This document shows positions 7,921 to 15,166 of a DNA stretch of 64,000 bases, one piece after another. How positions within the stretch are numbered: position 1 is the stretch's first letter; every line of letters begins with the position of its first letter. The stretch comes from CAZYFH01 sp964646815 (GTDB lineage Bacteria; Acidobacteriota; Vicinamibacteria; Vicinamibacterales; UBA8438): contig CAZYFH010000011.1 in the NCBI GenBank assembly GCA_964646815.1, positions 1-64,000 on the forward strand. The letters are read 5' to 3'. The position numbers were made by a program, and so were the translations under genes. The notes under the pieces were generated by a model. It had not been told where the DNA came from. It saw only the letters and a list, made by a program, of their open reading frames with translations, and made no database searches.

Positions 7921-8090
7921 GTAGTGGCCTGTAATCGCCATTTGTAGAGCGATTTCCGTCCTGGACGCCCCGCCTACCAGCGGTGTTCCTCGGTCACACA
8001 CATATACGGAACATGCTCCCTCGTCACGCCTTGCCAGCCGGGCGTCGTGGCACGAACCGCACTCCACAAATGGCTGTTACAGGCCACTAG
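7921..8090. mobile_element. MITE-like repeat, copy C (170 bp)
   Basis: Terminal inverted repeats are clear. The left end is GTAGTGGCCTGTAATCGCCA and the complement of the right end is CTAGTGGCCTGTAACAGCCA, both continuing into TTTGT. The core GCTCCCTCGTCACGCCTTGC (from about 8014) matches copies A and B. The right-end CTAG (8087-8090) contains the TAG stop codon of the UPF0182 gene read on the minus strand. The left end lies 21 bp from the start codon of the amidohydrolase lipoprotein gene. No ORF within it looks real. Confidence 0.8.
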
Positions 8091-10777
8091 TTCTGGCCGC
8101 CGCCACTCTCCTGCATCTCCTGCAACACTTCGCCCAGTCGTTCGATCTCCTCGCCGTAGAGCGCCCAATCGCCGTCGCGTTGGGCGCGGAGCGCGCGGGC
8201 ATAGTGGTCCTGCGCCAGCGTGATCGGTGTCAGCGTCGGGTCGGGTGTCGTTGGCAGGACGTCGGCGAGAAGCGTCGTCGCCGGGAGCACGGGCGCGCCG
8301 GGCGCGCCGCCGAACAGGCGGCTCAGCGCCTGGTCGAGCGTTGCCTCCATGACGATCTGGTTTTGATACGCGACCACGACCTGCTTCAGCTCGGGGATGC
8401 GCCCGCCCGACGCACGCAGATACAGCGGTCGGATGTACAGGAGCGCCTCCTCGATCGGAATGACCAGCAGCGTCCCCTGAATGACCTCAGACCCCTGCTG
8501 ATTCCACAACGAGATCTGCGGCGAGATGTCCTGGTCCTGATTGATCCGCGCGACGATCTGCGACGGGCCGAAGACGACTTTCTGCTTCGGAAACTGGAAG
8601 ACGAGCATCTTGCCGTAGTTGTCGCCGTCGCTGCGGGCGACCATCCAGGCCGCCATGTTGTTCTTGCCCAGCGGCGTGAACGGCAGCATCTGGATGAACT
8701 CGGCCGAGTCTTCACCCGGCAGACGCATGATCGTGTAGTACGGCTCCATCTGCTCGTTGTCGATGACCGGCACCTCCCACTCGTCCTCCCGGTTGTAGAA
8801 GACGCCCGGGTTGGTCATGTGAAAGGTCGAGTACACCGCCGTTTGCAGCGAAAAGATGCCCTCCGGATACCGGATGTGTCTCTTGAGGCCTTCCGGCATT
8901 GCCTCGAGCGGTTGCAGCAGTTCTGGGAAGATCTTGCCGAGCGTGATGCCGAGAGGATCGTCCGGTTCGGCAAGATAGAACGTCGTGGTGCCATTGTACG
9001 CGTCGATAACGACCTTCACAGAGTTGCGGATGTAGTTGATGCCGGGCGTAACCGGCGTGGAGTACGGGTAGTGGTCGGTGACCGTGTACGCGTCACGCAT
9101 CCAGAAGAGCTGGCCGTCGGAAATCACGAGGTAGGGGTCGGAATCGTATTGCAGAAATGGCGCGATGGTATCAAGCCGGTCATAGATGTTGCGGTGGTAG
9201 AGCACCCGACTTGCCCCGGTCACGGGACCGCTCACGAAGAGCTCGTATGAGCGGAACCGCAGGCTGAACAGGAGACGTCGGAACAGGCCCCCGATCTCAA
9301 TGCCGCCCCTCCCGTCATACCGCGTCTGGATGTTGTCCTCGCCCTCGGGGTAGTGGAACTCGTCGGTTGTTGTGTTGACGAGCACGTAGTCGTTCGACAA
9401 TTCGCCGAAGTAGATGCTCGGTTCATCGACCTCCAGATCTATCTCGGAGCGGGGCGGCAGATCCTGGATGAACAAGACCGGCAGGCCCTCTGGCGTGACC
9501 TGGTTGACCGGGCCGAGCGCAACACCGAACCCATGTGTGTACTGCAGGCGCTCGTTCACCCAGGACCGGTTCGGGAGGCTGTCGGAATTCAGCTCTCGGA
9601 TCGATAGCATCGTCTGTCGATACTCGCCGTCGACGAAGTACCGATCGTTGTCGACCGATGCAAACTCGTAATAGGTGCGGATTTCCTGGATCTGCGCAAA
9701 CGTATCGAGCAACGGTCGGTGGTCCCACAGGCGGATGTTGTTGATCGTCTCGGCGTTGTTTTCGATGTCGCGTAAGGTCAGCAGCGCATCGCCCGAGACC
9801 TGCCGCTCTTCCACGACGTCGAGGTCGAACGCGTGCCGCGTCGCGGCGATGTTGTGGACGAGATACGGCGCTTCTCGCCGCTGCTCGTCCGGCGTCACGA
9901 CGAGCTGCTGTAGCAGGAACGAGACGGCACCGCCGCCGATCCACACGATGAGGTAGCCGCCGATACTGACGGCGACGGGCCAGGTCGTCGCCGACATCGC
10001 GGCGTAGGCCATGGCGCCGGCCGCGAGGACCGACACCGCCATCAGCACGCGAAAGACCGGGAGCCGCGCAGCGACATCGACATAGGACGCGCCGTGGACG
10101 ATTCCCGCCGGGGTGATCAGCACGCGCGGCATGTCGAGATAGGCGCCCCAGGCCAGCAGCAGGAACATCGCCGAGCCGAGCAGCAGCAGGTGCTGACGCG
10201 CGCGTGGTCCGACGCTCAGCCCGTCAGGTCCGAGACTGACCTGGCTGAAGACCACGTACGCCGCCGTCGAGCCGATCAACGCCAGCATGACCAGGGCGAG
10301 ACACGCAAGCCGTACGGCGTCGAGGAAGGGCAGCGTGAAGATATAGAACCCAGCGTCGCGCCCGAAGAGCGGGTCGGCTTCTCCGAACGGCGTTGCCTCG
10401 AGGAAGCGAAGGACGGTCATCCACTGGCTCGAGCCGATGCTACCGAAGAAGAGCGCCAGCAGCCCGGCTACCGCGACGGCCAGCAAACCGAGGTGCCGCC
10501 GCTCCAGCACGATCGGCTGCAGATCGCCCCCGCCCGGGAAGACGACATACGGCCGGTTGGGACCGCGGATGGCCACGCGAAAGTTGCCGAACAGAAAGAG
10601 AAACGCCGGTACGAACAGCGCGAGCCCGACGAGACCTTTCGTGGCGAGGCTCTTCAGGAAGACGCTCTGATACCCGGTCTCGCCGAACCAGAGCCAATCC
10701 GTATACAGCTCCGCGAACCACGGGAGCGCGACGATCAGGAACAGAGCAATCAGAGCGAACGCGAATCTGGTAAACAT
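8087..10777 (-). CDS. UPF0182 family membrane protein
   Basis: 896-residue protein of the UPF0182 (COG1615) family. About seven membrane helices lie in the first 300 residues (e.g. FAFALIALFLIVALPWFAEL, LGLLAVAVAGLLALFFG, LACLALVMLALIGSTAAYVV). A long extracytoplasmic domain follows with family-typical stretches such as TRHAFDLD, IRLWDHRPLLDTFAQIQEIR, YTHGFGVALGPVNQV and FIQDLPP. Function is unknown. ATG 10777 (MFTRFAF) is chosen; an earlier GTG at 10795 adds six residues. The C-terminus ends in a low-complexity tail (ESGGGQN). The TAG stop overlaps the end of MITE-like copy C. Confidence 0.92.
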   Translation of the reverse strand: MFTRFAFALIALFLIVALPWFAELYTDWLWFGETGYQSVFLKSLATKGLVGLALFVPAFLFLFGNFRVAIRGPNRPYVVFPGGGDLQPIVLERRHLGLLAVAVAGLLALFFGSIGSSQWMTVLRFLEATPFGEADPLFGRDAGFYIFTLPFLDAVRLACLALVMLALIGSTAAYVVFSQVSLGPDGLSVGPRARQHLLLLGSAMFLLLAWGAYLDMPRVLITPAGIVHGASYVDVAARLPVFRVLMAVSVLAAGAMAYAAMSATTWPVAVSIGGYLIVWIGGGAVSFLLQQLVVTPDEQRREAPYLVHNIAATRHAFDLDVVEERQVSGDALLTLRDIENNAETINNIRLWDHRPLLDTFAQIQEIRTYYEFASVDNDRYFVDGEYRQTMLSIRELNSDSLPNRSWVNERLQYTHGFGVALGPVNQVTPEGLPVLFIQDLPPRSEIDLEVDEPSIYFGELSNDYVLVNTTTDEFHYPEGEDNIQTRYDGRGGIEIGGLFRRLLFSLRFRSYELFVSGPVTGASRVLYHRNIYDRLDTIAPFLQYDSDPYLVISDGQLFWMRDAYTVTDHYPYSTPVTPGINYIRNSVKVVIDAYNGTTTFYLAEPDDPLGITLGKIFPELLQPLEAMPEGLKRHIRYPEGIFSLQTAVYSTFHMTNPGVFYNREDEWEVPVIDNEQMEPYYTIMRLPGEDSAEFIQMLPFTPLGKNNMAAWMVARSDGDNYGKMLVFQFPKQKVVFGPSQIVARINQDQDISPQISLWNQQGSEVIQGTLLVIPIEEALLYIRPLYLRASGGRIPELKQVVVAYQNQIVMEATLDQALSRLFGGAPGAPVLPATTLLADVLPTTPDPTLTPITLAQDHYARALRAQRDGDWALYGEEIERLGEVLQEMQESGGGQN

Positions 10778-10870
10778 AGGCTTGTCTCGTTGCACCAGCG
10801 GCAGGACCGCGTCCGACGGCTCGGCAGCCTTGACCTAGTCGGTGCACCTCGAAGGGTACGTGAGCCGGTT

Positions 10871-10908
10871 GACTCGGTGCAACCTCCGAGTCCACCCCCC
10901 CCCCCCCC
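10871..10908. other. 7-bp hairpin followed by a 14-C homopolymer
   Basis: In the gap between the divergent UPF0182 and peroxiredoxin genes, a perfect stem GACTCGG/CCGAGTC (10871-10877 with 10886-10892, 8-nt loop) is followed by 14 consecutive C (10895-10908) and then AGGGGG, which can fold back on the C tract. The tract lies outside both coding regions, so length change could only affect promoter spacing. Such runs are also prone to sequencing error. The rest of 10778-11044 shows no gene. Confidence 0.5.
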
Positions 10909-11044
10909 AGGGGGCTGATAGACTCTCCCGGTCTTGCCGTCGCCGTCCGCGCGCGCTGACTGACGAGCGTCGGGCGGTCCCCGAGCCGTGACGGTGACAA
11001 CCGAAGGTCCTCGAAACCCTCGAACCTCGCAACTGGAGATCCCC

Positions 11045-11506
11045 ATGCCGCTCACTGTCGGCGACACCGCCCCCGATTTCGAACTGAACAGCCACCTCGG
11101 CGGCACGGTCACGCTTTCGATCTTTCGGGGCAACACGAACGTAGTCGTCGCGTTCCATCCGCTGGCGTGGACGCCGGTCTGCGCCAATCAGATGAAGGCG
11201 TACGAGACGGAACGGGACTGGTTCGCCGAGCACGACACCCGCGTCCTCGGCGTCAGTGTTGACGCCGTGCCGTCCAAGATCGAGTGGGCAAAGAGCCTCG
11301 GCGGGATCTCGTACGACTTGCTGAGCGATTTCCACCCACACGGCGCCGTGGCCGAGGCGTTCGGAGTGGCGCGTGAGGGTGGAATCTCGGAGCGGGCGAT
11401 CTTCGTTGTCGACAAAGCCGGGACCATCGCGTTCGCGAAGGTCTACGACCTCCCGACGTTGCCGGACAACGCGGAAGTCCGCCAGGCGATCGAGCGGCTA
11501 GGTTAG
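11045..11506 (+). CDS. Peroxiredoxin (AhpC/TSA family)
   Basis: 153-residue thiol peroxidase reducing H2O2 and organic hydroperoxides. The peroxidatic cysteine is C46 in the AWTPVC motif (PxxxTxxC pattern: PLAWTPVC). The conserved Arg region is GISERAIFVVDKAG near residue 115. No second conserved Cys is evident, so it may work as a 1-Cys/AhpE-like enzyme needing an external thiol reductant. ATG 11045 has GGAGA upstream at a good distance; an in-frame upstream start (10988) lacks one. The redox-protein neighbours (zinc-ribbon protein, selenocysteine PDO) make a shared thiol-redox role plausible. Confidence 0.9.
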   Translation: MPLTVGDTAPDFELNSHLGGTVTLSIFRGNTNVVVAFHPLAWTPVCANQMKAYETERDWFAEHDTRVLGVSVDAVPSKIEWAKSLGGISYDLLSDFHPHGAVAEAFGVAREGGISERAIFVVDKAGTIAFAKVYDLPTLPDNAEVRQAIERLG

Positions 11507-11625
11507 TCCGCACGTAGCGACCGCGCGATATCGACGTCGAGCGCGAACATGGGCTTGCCATCCGGTCCGATGCCGACCTTCTTCGTGGCGGGCGCGTCGT
11601 CTCGACGGAGCGCGATGTGATGTAC
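11503..11625 (-). pseudogene. Possible C-terminal gene remnant, unidentified
   Basis: On the minus strand an open frame without a start encodes VHHIALRRDDAPATKKVG then IGPDGKPMFALDVDIARSL and stops at 11503-11505, overlapping the peroxiredoxin stop. The composition looks like a real protein C-terminus rather than a shadow, and it ends exactly where a repeat-like element begins (about 11635). The family is not recognised. It may be the tail of a gene truncated by insertion or deletion. Confidence 0.3.
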
Positions 11626-11634
11626 TGACCGGCC

Positions 11635-11786
11635 AGGACGGCGGGAATTGACTGCCCGGCTCGGGCATCAAGAAGATCGTCAGTATCGGAAACAGGCCAT
11701 TTTTGTAGACGACTCGGCTGGTTCTGCGGGAAGCCACTCCCAAGCTATCGCTGAACTCCGCCTGGCTGTCAATTCCCACCCACTAG
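11635..11786. repeat. Inverted-repeat element, possible MITE relative
   Basis: GGGAATTGAC (11643-11652) is repeated inverted as GTCAATTCCC (11768-11777), and the right end runs into CACCCACTAG, like the CTAGTGG ends of copies A-C. The left outer end is degraded. No coding potential is seen inside. The interval 11787-11834 probably holds the promoter and leader of the zinc-ribbon gene. Confidence 0.4.
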
Positions 11787-11834
11787 ACAAAACGGACACG
11801 TTGAGGTAGATCAACTGAAAGGATCCCACCCTCG

Positions 11835-12290
11835 ATGTCGAAGAAATATCGGCAGCGCGGCTATCAAGACGACGACCGCGACCGTCCATCCGTTGCCGCG
11901 CCGCGAGAGCCGAAGGGCGACGGCCGGCCGCGACGCGGCTATGGGCCGCGTGAGCCGCGCAAGGTCAACATGCCGGGCTTCCACGACGTCCTGAAGTGCG
12001 CACGGTGTGGTGCGTCGCTGACCGGGGCGATCCGCTTCGATTCGCAGTGCTCACAGTGCTCCGCCGACCTCCACAGTTGCGCGCAATGCACCTGGTTCGA
12101 CACGAGCAGTCAGTTCGAATGTGGGCGACCGATCCCGAAGCGAGTGTCCCCGAAGGACGAACGGAACGACTGCACCTACTTCGAAGCGCGCATCACCGTG
12201 GAGCGCGAAACGCGCTCAGCGCCGCCGACCGCGGAAACACGGCCGGCGTCTGGTAACGCGCGACAAGCGTTCGACGACCTGTTCAAGTAG
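11835..12290 (+). CDS. Hypothetical Cys-rich (zinc-ribbon-like) protein
   Basis: 151-residue protein of unknown function. The first 45 residues are basic and charged (RQRGYQDDDRDR, RPRRGYGPREPRKV) and probably disordered or nucleic-acid binding. The middle carries four Cys motifs, CARC, CSQC, CAQC and FECGRP, plus a later single C (NDCTYF), enough to bind one or two zinc ions. ATG 11835 is preceded by AAAGGAT as Shine-Dalgarno. It sits between the peroxiredoxin and selenocysteine PDO genes in the same direction. No enzyme motif is visible. Confidence 0.7.
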   Translation: MSKKYRQRGYQDDDRDRPSVAAPREPKGDGRPRRGYGPREPRKVNMPGFHDVLKCARCGASLTGAIRFDSQCSQCSADLHSCAQCTWFDTSSQFECGRPIPKRVSPKDERNDCTYFEARITVERETRSAPPTAETRPASGNARQAFDDLFK

Positions 12291-12361
12291 CCCCAACGAC
12301 GCCAGGGTTCGGGCGTGTCCGGCTCGTGGATGTGCTCTTCGCCGGCCGCCACCCGTGCGTC

Positions 12362-12380
12362 ATCTGCGATAATTCGACTG
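12362..12380 (+). promoter_or_regulatory. Candidate -10 element for a leaderless PDO transcript
   Basis: GATAAT (12368-12373), preceded by TGC, resembles an extended -10 box. It ends 7 bp before ATG 12381, and no Shine-Dalgarno precedes that ATG, so the transcript may be leaderless or nearly so. No good -35 box is visible. The call is inferred from spacing only. Confidence 0.3.
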
Positions 12381-13016
12381 ATGTCCGAGCCCAGCACTCA
12401 GCACGACATTGCCGCTCGGCTCTCGGCGCTTGCGTCGCCCGTGCGACTCGTGTTCTTCACGCAGACGTTCGGCTGCGAGACTTGCTTCGCGGCCCGCCGC
12501 GTCATCGATCAGCTGGCCAGTCTGTCCGAGCACCTCACGGTCGAGGAGCACAACCTAGTGCTCGACAAGGATCGGGTGACTGAGTTCGGCGTCGACCGAG
12601 CCCCCGCGATCGCGATCGCGGGGGCTCAGGATCTGGGGCTACGGTATTACGGCGTGCCGTCGGGCCATGAGATCGAATCGTTGGTCGAGGCGATCGAGCT
12701 CGCGGCACACGGGGCGACCGGATTGAGCGATGAAAGTCTCGCTGCGCTGGCGGCGCTCGACCGCGCCGTCCACCTTCAGGTGTTCGTCACCCCGACGTGA
12801 CGGTTTTGTCCCCAGGCGGTTAGCCTGGCCTACCGGTTGGCCGCAGCGAGCGCGCGTGTCACGGCGTCGGTGATCGAAGCGACCGAGTTCCCCGATCTCG
12901 CTACCCGCTATAGGGTGACCGGCGTGCCGAAAACGATCGTCGATGACCGAATCGAGATCATGGGTGCGCAGCCGGAGGCGGAGTTCGTCCAGCACGCGCT
13001 GCAGGCGACCGGATGA
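12381..13016 (+). CDS. Protein disulfide oxidoreductase-like selenoprotein (UGA at codon 140)
   Basis: Two-domain thioredoxin-fold protein resembling archaeal PDO (protein disulfide oxidoreductase). Domain 1 has C32-ETC-35 after VRLVFFTQTFG, then the cis-Pro region DRAPAIAI and LRYYGVPSGHE. Domain 2 starts VHLQVFVTPT, where relatives have CPYCP; here the first Cys codon is TGA (12798-12800), giving U140-R-F-C143-PQAV. The frame continues with FPDLATRYRVTGVPKTIV (cis-Pro) to a TGA at 13014-13016. The downstream frame is homologous throughout, is followed by a SECIS-like hairpin, and couples by ATGA to the next gene, so readthrough as selenocysteine is the best reading. Full length is 211 residues, against 139 if TGA were a stop. 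Likely role: thiol-disulfide exchange or peroxiredoxin reduction. No sel genes lie in the window. Confidence 0.85.
12801..12830 (+). promoter_or_regulatory. Bacterial SECIS-like hairpin after the in-frame UGA
   Basis: Directly after UGA 12798-12800, CCAGGC (12812-12817) pairs perfectly with GCCTGG (12823-12828) around a 5-nt loop GGUUA (12818-12822). The loop begins 17 nt past the UGA and has G, G then U at its start. Known bacterial SECIS elements use an upper stem within the coding region with a small loop containing a GU, roughly 16-37 nt from the UGA. The fit is good; SelB binding is inferred. Confidence 0.7.
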
Positions 13017-14902
13017 TCGCGCGGCGGAGCACGGCCAGTGGGCTCGTCGCGGGCCTCGGTGCCGGCTGGTGGCTGGTCACGCTCGTCGCACAAGTCCCGC
13101 CACCTATCGACTATCACCTGTCGTTCCCGGAGCCGGAGCATCGGTGGCTTGCGGTGGACGTACTCTTTCCCGAGATTGGTGATGCGCCACTCGACATCCG
13201 GATGAGCAGCGCCTCGCCGGGTCGTTACGCGCGCCACGAGTTCGCGAAGAACGTCATCGAGGTGCGGTTCACCGATGGCGCCGGGGGCGACGTGGCGGTG
13301 ACCCGGCGCGGGCCGGCACAATGGGCGGTCGCTCGACACGACGGCGCGGTCCGCGCCCGCTATCGCTTGTTTGGCGATCGCGTCGACGGCACGTATCTGG
13401 CGGTCGATGCCACGCATGCGCACCTGAACATGCCCGCGACGTTGATGTGGGCCGCCGGGTTCGAGGATCGCGCCGCGACGGTCACGTTCGAGATGCCCCC
13501 TGCCCGAGGCTGGCAGGTCGCGACGCAGCTCTTTCCTACGGCGGAGCCGCTCGTCTTCACTGCCCCCAACCTGCAGTACCTCCTGGATAGCCCGACGGAG
13601 TTCAGCGATTTCGATCTGCGAACCTTCACCGTGCCCGACCCGGCCGACAACGCCTTCGTACCGACGTTCCGGCTCGCCGTCCACCACGACGGCGAGGCGT
13701 CCGCCCTGGCGCCCTTTGCGCGGGCGGTCGAGCACATCGTGCGCGAGACGGTGTCAGTGTTCGGGGAGTTTCCCCGCTTCGAGACCGGCGCCTACACGTT
13801 CATTGCTGACTATCTGCCCTATGCCAGCAGCGACGCGATGGAGCATCGCAACAGCACGGTGCTGACGTCCGCGGGTCGGCTCGACGGGGCGGATGACCGC
13901 GCGCGCCTGCTCGGCGCGGTCGCGCACGAGTTCTTTCACGTCTGGAACGTCGAGCGGATTCGCCCGGAATCGCTCGAGCCGTTTAATTTCACGCGTGCCA
14001 ACGTCTCCGGCGAACTCTGGCTGGCGGAGGGCGTCACGAACTATTACGGCGGGCTGATCATGCACCGTGCAGGCCTCGCCACGCTGCCGGCGACGTTGAG
14101 CCGGTTCGCCAATGTCATCAACACGGTCACGCTCGGCCCTGGTCGTCGGTTCCGCTCGGTGGTCGACATGAGTCGAATGGCGCCATTTACCGATGCGGCC
14201 ACCGCAATCGACCGCACCAATCTGGAGAACACGTTCATCTCGTATTACATCTGGGGGGAGGCCCTGGGGTTGGGGCTCGACCTCGCGCTGCGGACGCGAA
14301 CCGAGGGCGGCGTGACGCTCGACGACTATATGCGCGCGCTGTGGGAGCGCTTCGGCCGTCCCGGTGGTTCGGTGGCCGGAGCGGTCGACCGGCCGTACAC
14401 TCCCAATGACGCGGAACGATTGCTTGGGGTCGTCGCAGGCGACCCTGCATTCGCGCGGGACTTCTTTGCTCGCTACATCAACGGCCGCGAGGTGGTCGGG
14501 TACGCAGAGCTACTGGCGCACGCGGGCTTCGTCGTGCGGCCGGCCGCACCAGGGCGGGCGACACTCGGCGACCTGCCCCTCGGGGCTGGCATGCGGGTGA
14601 TTGGCCCGACGGCGTACGAATCCCCGCTACACGAGGCCGGGATCGAGCGTGACGACGTGCTGGCGACGCTCGACGGCCAGCGCCTGACGTCGGGCGCGCA
14701 GATCCAGCGACTCGTACGCGCCAAGAGCCCGGGCGACGTCGTGACCATCGGGTACGTTCGCCGCGGCCAGCGGAGGGTGTCCACCGCGACGCTCGTCGCC
14801 GACGGCCGCATCGAGATCGTGCCGGTCGAATCGATCGGCACGACGCTCACCGAGCCACAGCGCGCGCTCCGCGACGCCTGGCTCGGCAGCCGGCAAGACT
14901 GA
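13013..14902 (+). CDS. M61-family metallopeptidase with PDZ domain
   Basis: 629-residue glycyl-aminopeptidase-type M61 peptidase. An N-terminal hydrophobic segment (GLVAGLGAGWWLVTLVA) serves as signal or anchor. The all-beta N-domain (about 30-190) includes SSASPGRYARHEFAKNV. The zinc site is HEFFH (residues 305-309) in VAHEFFHVWNVERIRP, with the third ligand Glu in LWLAEGVTNYYGG. A C-terminal PDZ domain (about 515-610) includes SPLHEAGIERDDVLATLDGQ (20 residues shown) and SPGDVVTIGYVRRG. The ATG at 13013 overlaps the stop of the selenoprotein frame (ATGA), indicating translational coupling. It probably cleaves peptides in the periplasm. Confidence 0.92.
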   Translation: MIARRSTASGLVAGLGAGWWLVTLVAQVPPPIDYHLSFPEPEHRWLAVDVLFPEIGDAPLDIRMSSASPGRYARHEFAKNVIEVRFTDGAGGDVAVTRRGPAQWAVARHDGAVRARYRLFGDRVDGTYLAVDATHAHLNMPATLMWAAGFEDRAATVTFEMPPARGWQVATQLFPTAEPLVFTAPNLQYLLDSPTEFSDFDLRTFTVPDPADNAFVPTFRLAVHHDGEASALAPFARAVEHIVRETVSVFGEFPRFETGAYTFIADYLPYASSDAMEHRNSTVLTSAGRLDGADDRARLLGAVAHEFFHVWNVERIRPESLEPFNFTRANVSGELWLAEGVTNYYGGLIMHRAGLATLPATLSRFANVINTVTLGPGRRFRSVVDMSRMAPFTDAATAIDRTNLENTFISYYIWGEALGLGLDLALRTRTEGGVTLDDYMRALWERFGRPGGSVAGAVDRPYTPNDAERLLGVVAGDPAFARDFFARYINGREVVGYAELLAHAGFVVRPAAPGRATLGDLPLGAGMRVIGPTAYESPLHEAGIERDDVLATLDGQRLTSGAQIQRLVRAKSPGDVVTIGYVRRGQRRVSTATLVADGRIEIVPVESIGTTLTEPQRALRDAWLGSRQD

Positions 14903-14914
14903 TCCCGGCGCATA

Positions 14915-15105
14915 CTTCGTCCGGCGTCCTCGGCAATCGGGCTGTCCGGCCCTTCGCCCGCCGAGACTTGCGACGCCTCGAACTCTGGGATGTCGCGCGC
15001 CACCGGATCGGGCAGGCGGAAGTTGCCTTCCTCATAAGCCAGCATCAGCGCCACGCCCGTGATCGGCTTCGACATCGCGGATCGGGATCGGTGGTAGAAA
15101 CCTGG
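14915..15105 (-). pseudogene. Fragment of a beta-lactamase-family serine hydrolase
   Basis: Minus-strand translation gives FYHRSRSAMSKPITGVAL, then MLAYEEGNFRLPDPVARDI and PEFEASQV. This matches the SxxK region (SxTKPITGVALM-LYEEGxFxLDDPVxxYIPEF) of class-C-like beta-lactamase or esterase family proteins. Only about 60 residues remain, with no start and no downstream YxN motif. The gap between the M61 and P-type ATPase genes is otherwise empty. Confidence 0.55.
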
Positions 15106-15166
15106 CCATTTTGGGCCACCCACGGCCCATACGCTGTGGACGCGCCACGGCCCGCTATGATCAGCC

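Noticed and set aside
7177..7947. Plus-strand ORF of 256 codons opposite the lipoprotein amidohydrolase.
   Set aside because: Shadow of the real minus-strand gene; no conserved motif.
10895..10908. Intragenic phase-variable tract.
   Set aside because: The run is outside both neighbouring coding regions, so only promoter effects are possible.
12381..12800. Treating the PDO gene as a 139-residue protein ending at TGA 12798.
   Set aside because: It would lose the second active site, leave 213 bp of perfectly PDO-like frame untranslated, and break the ATGA coupling with the M61 gene.
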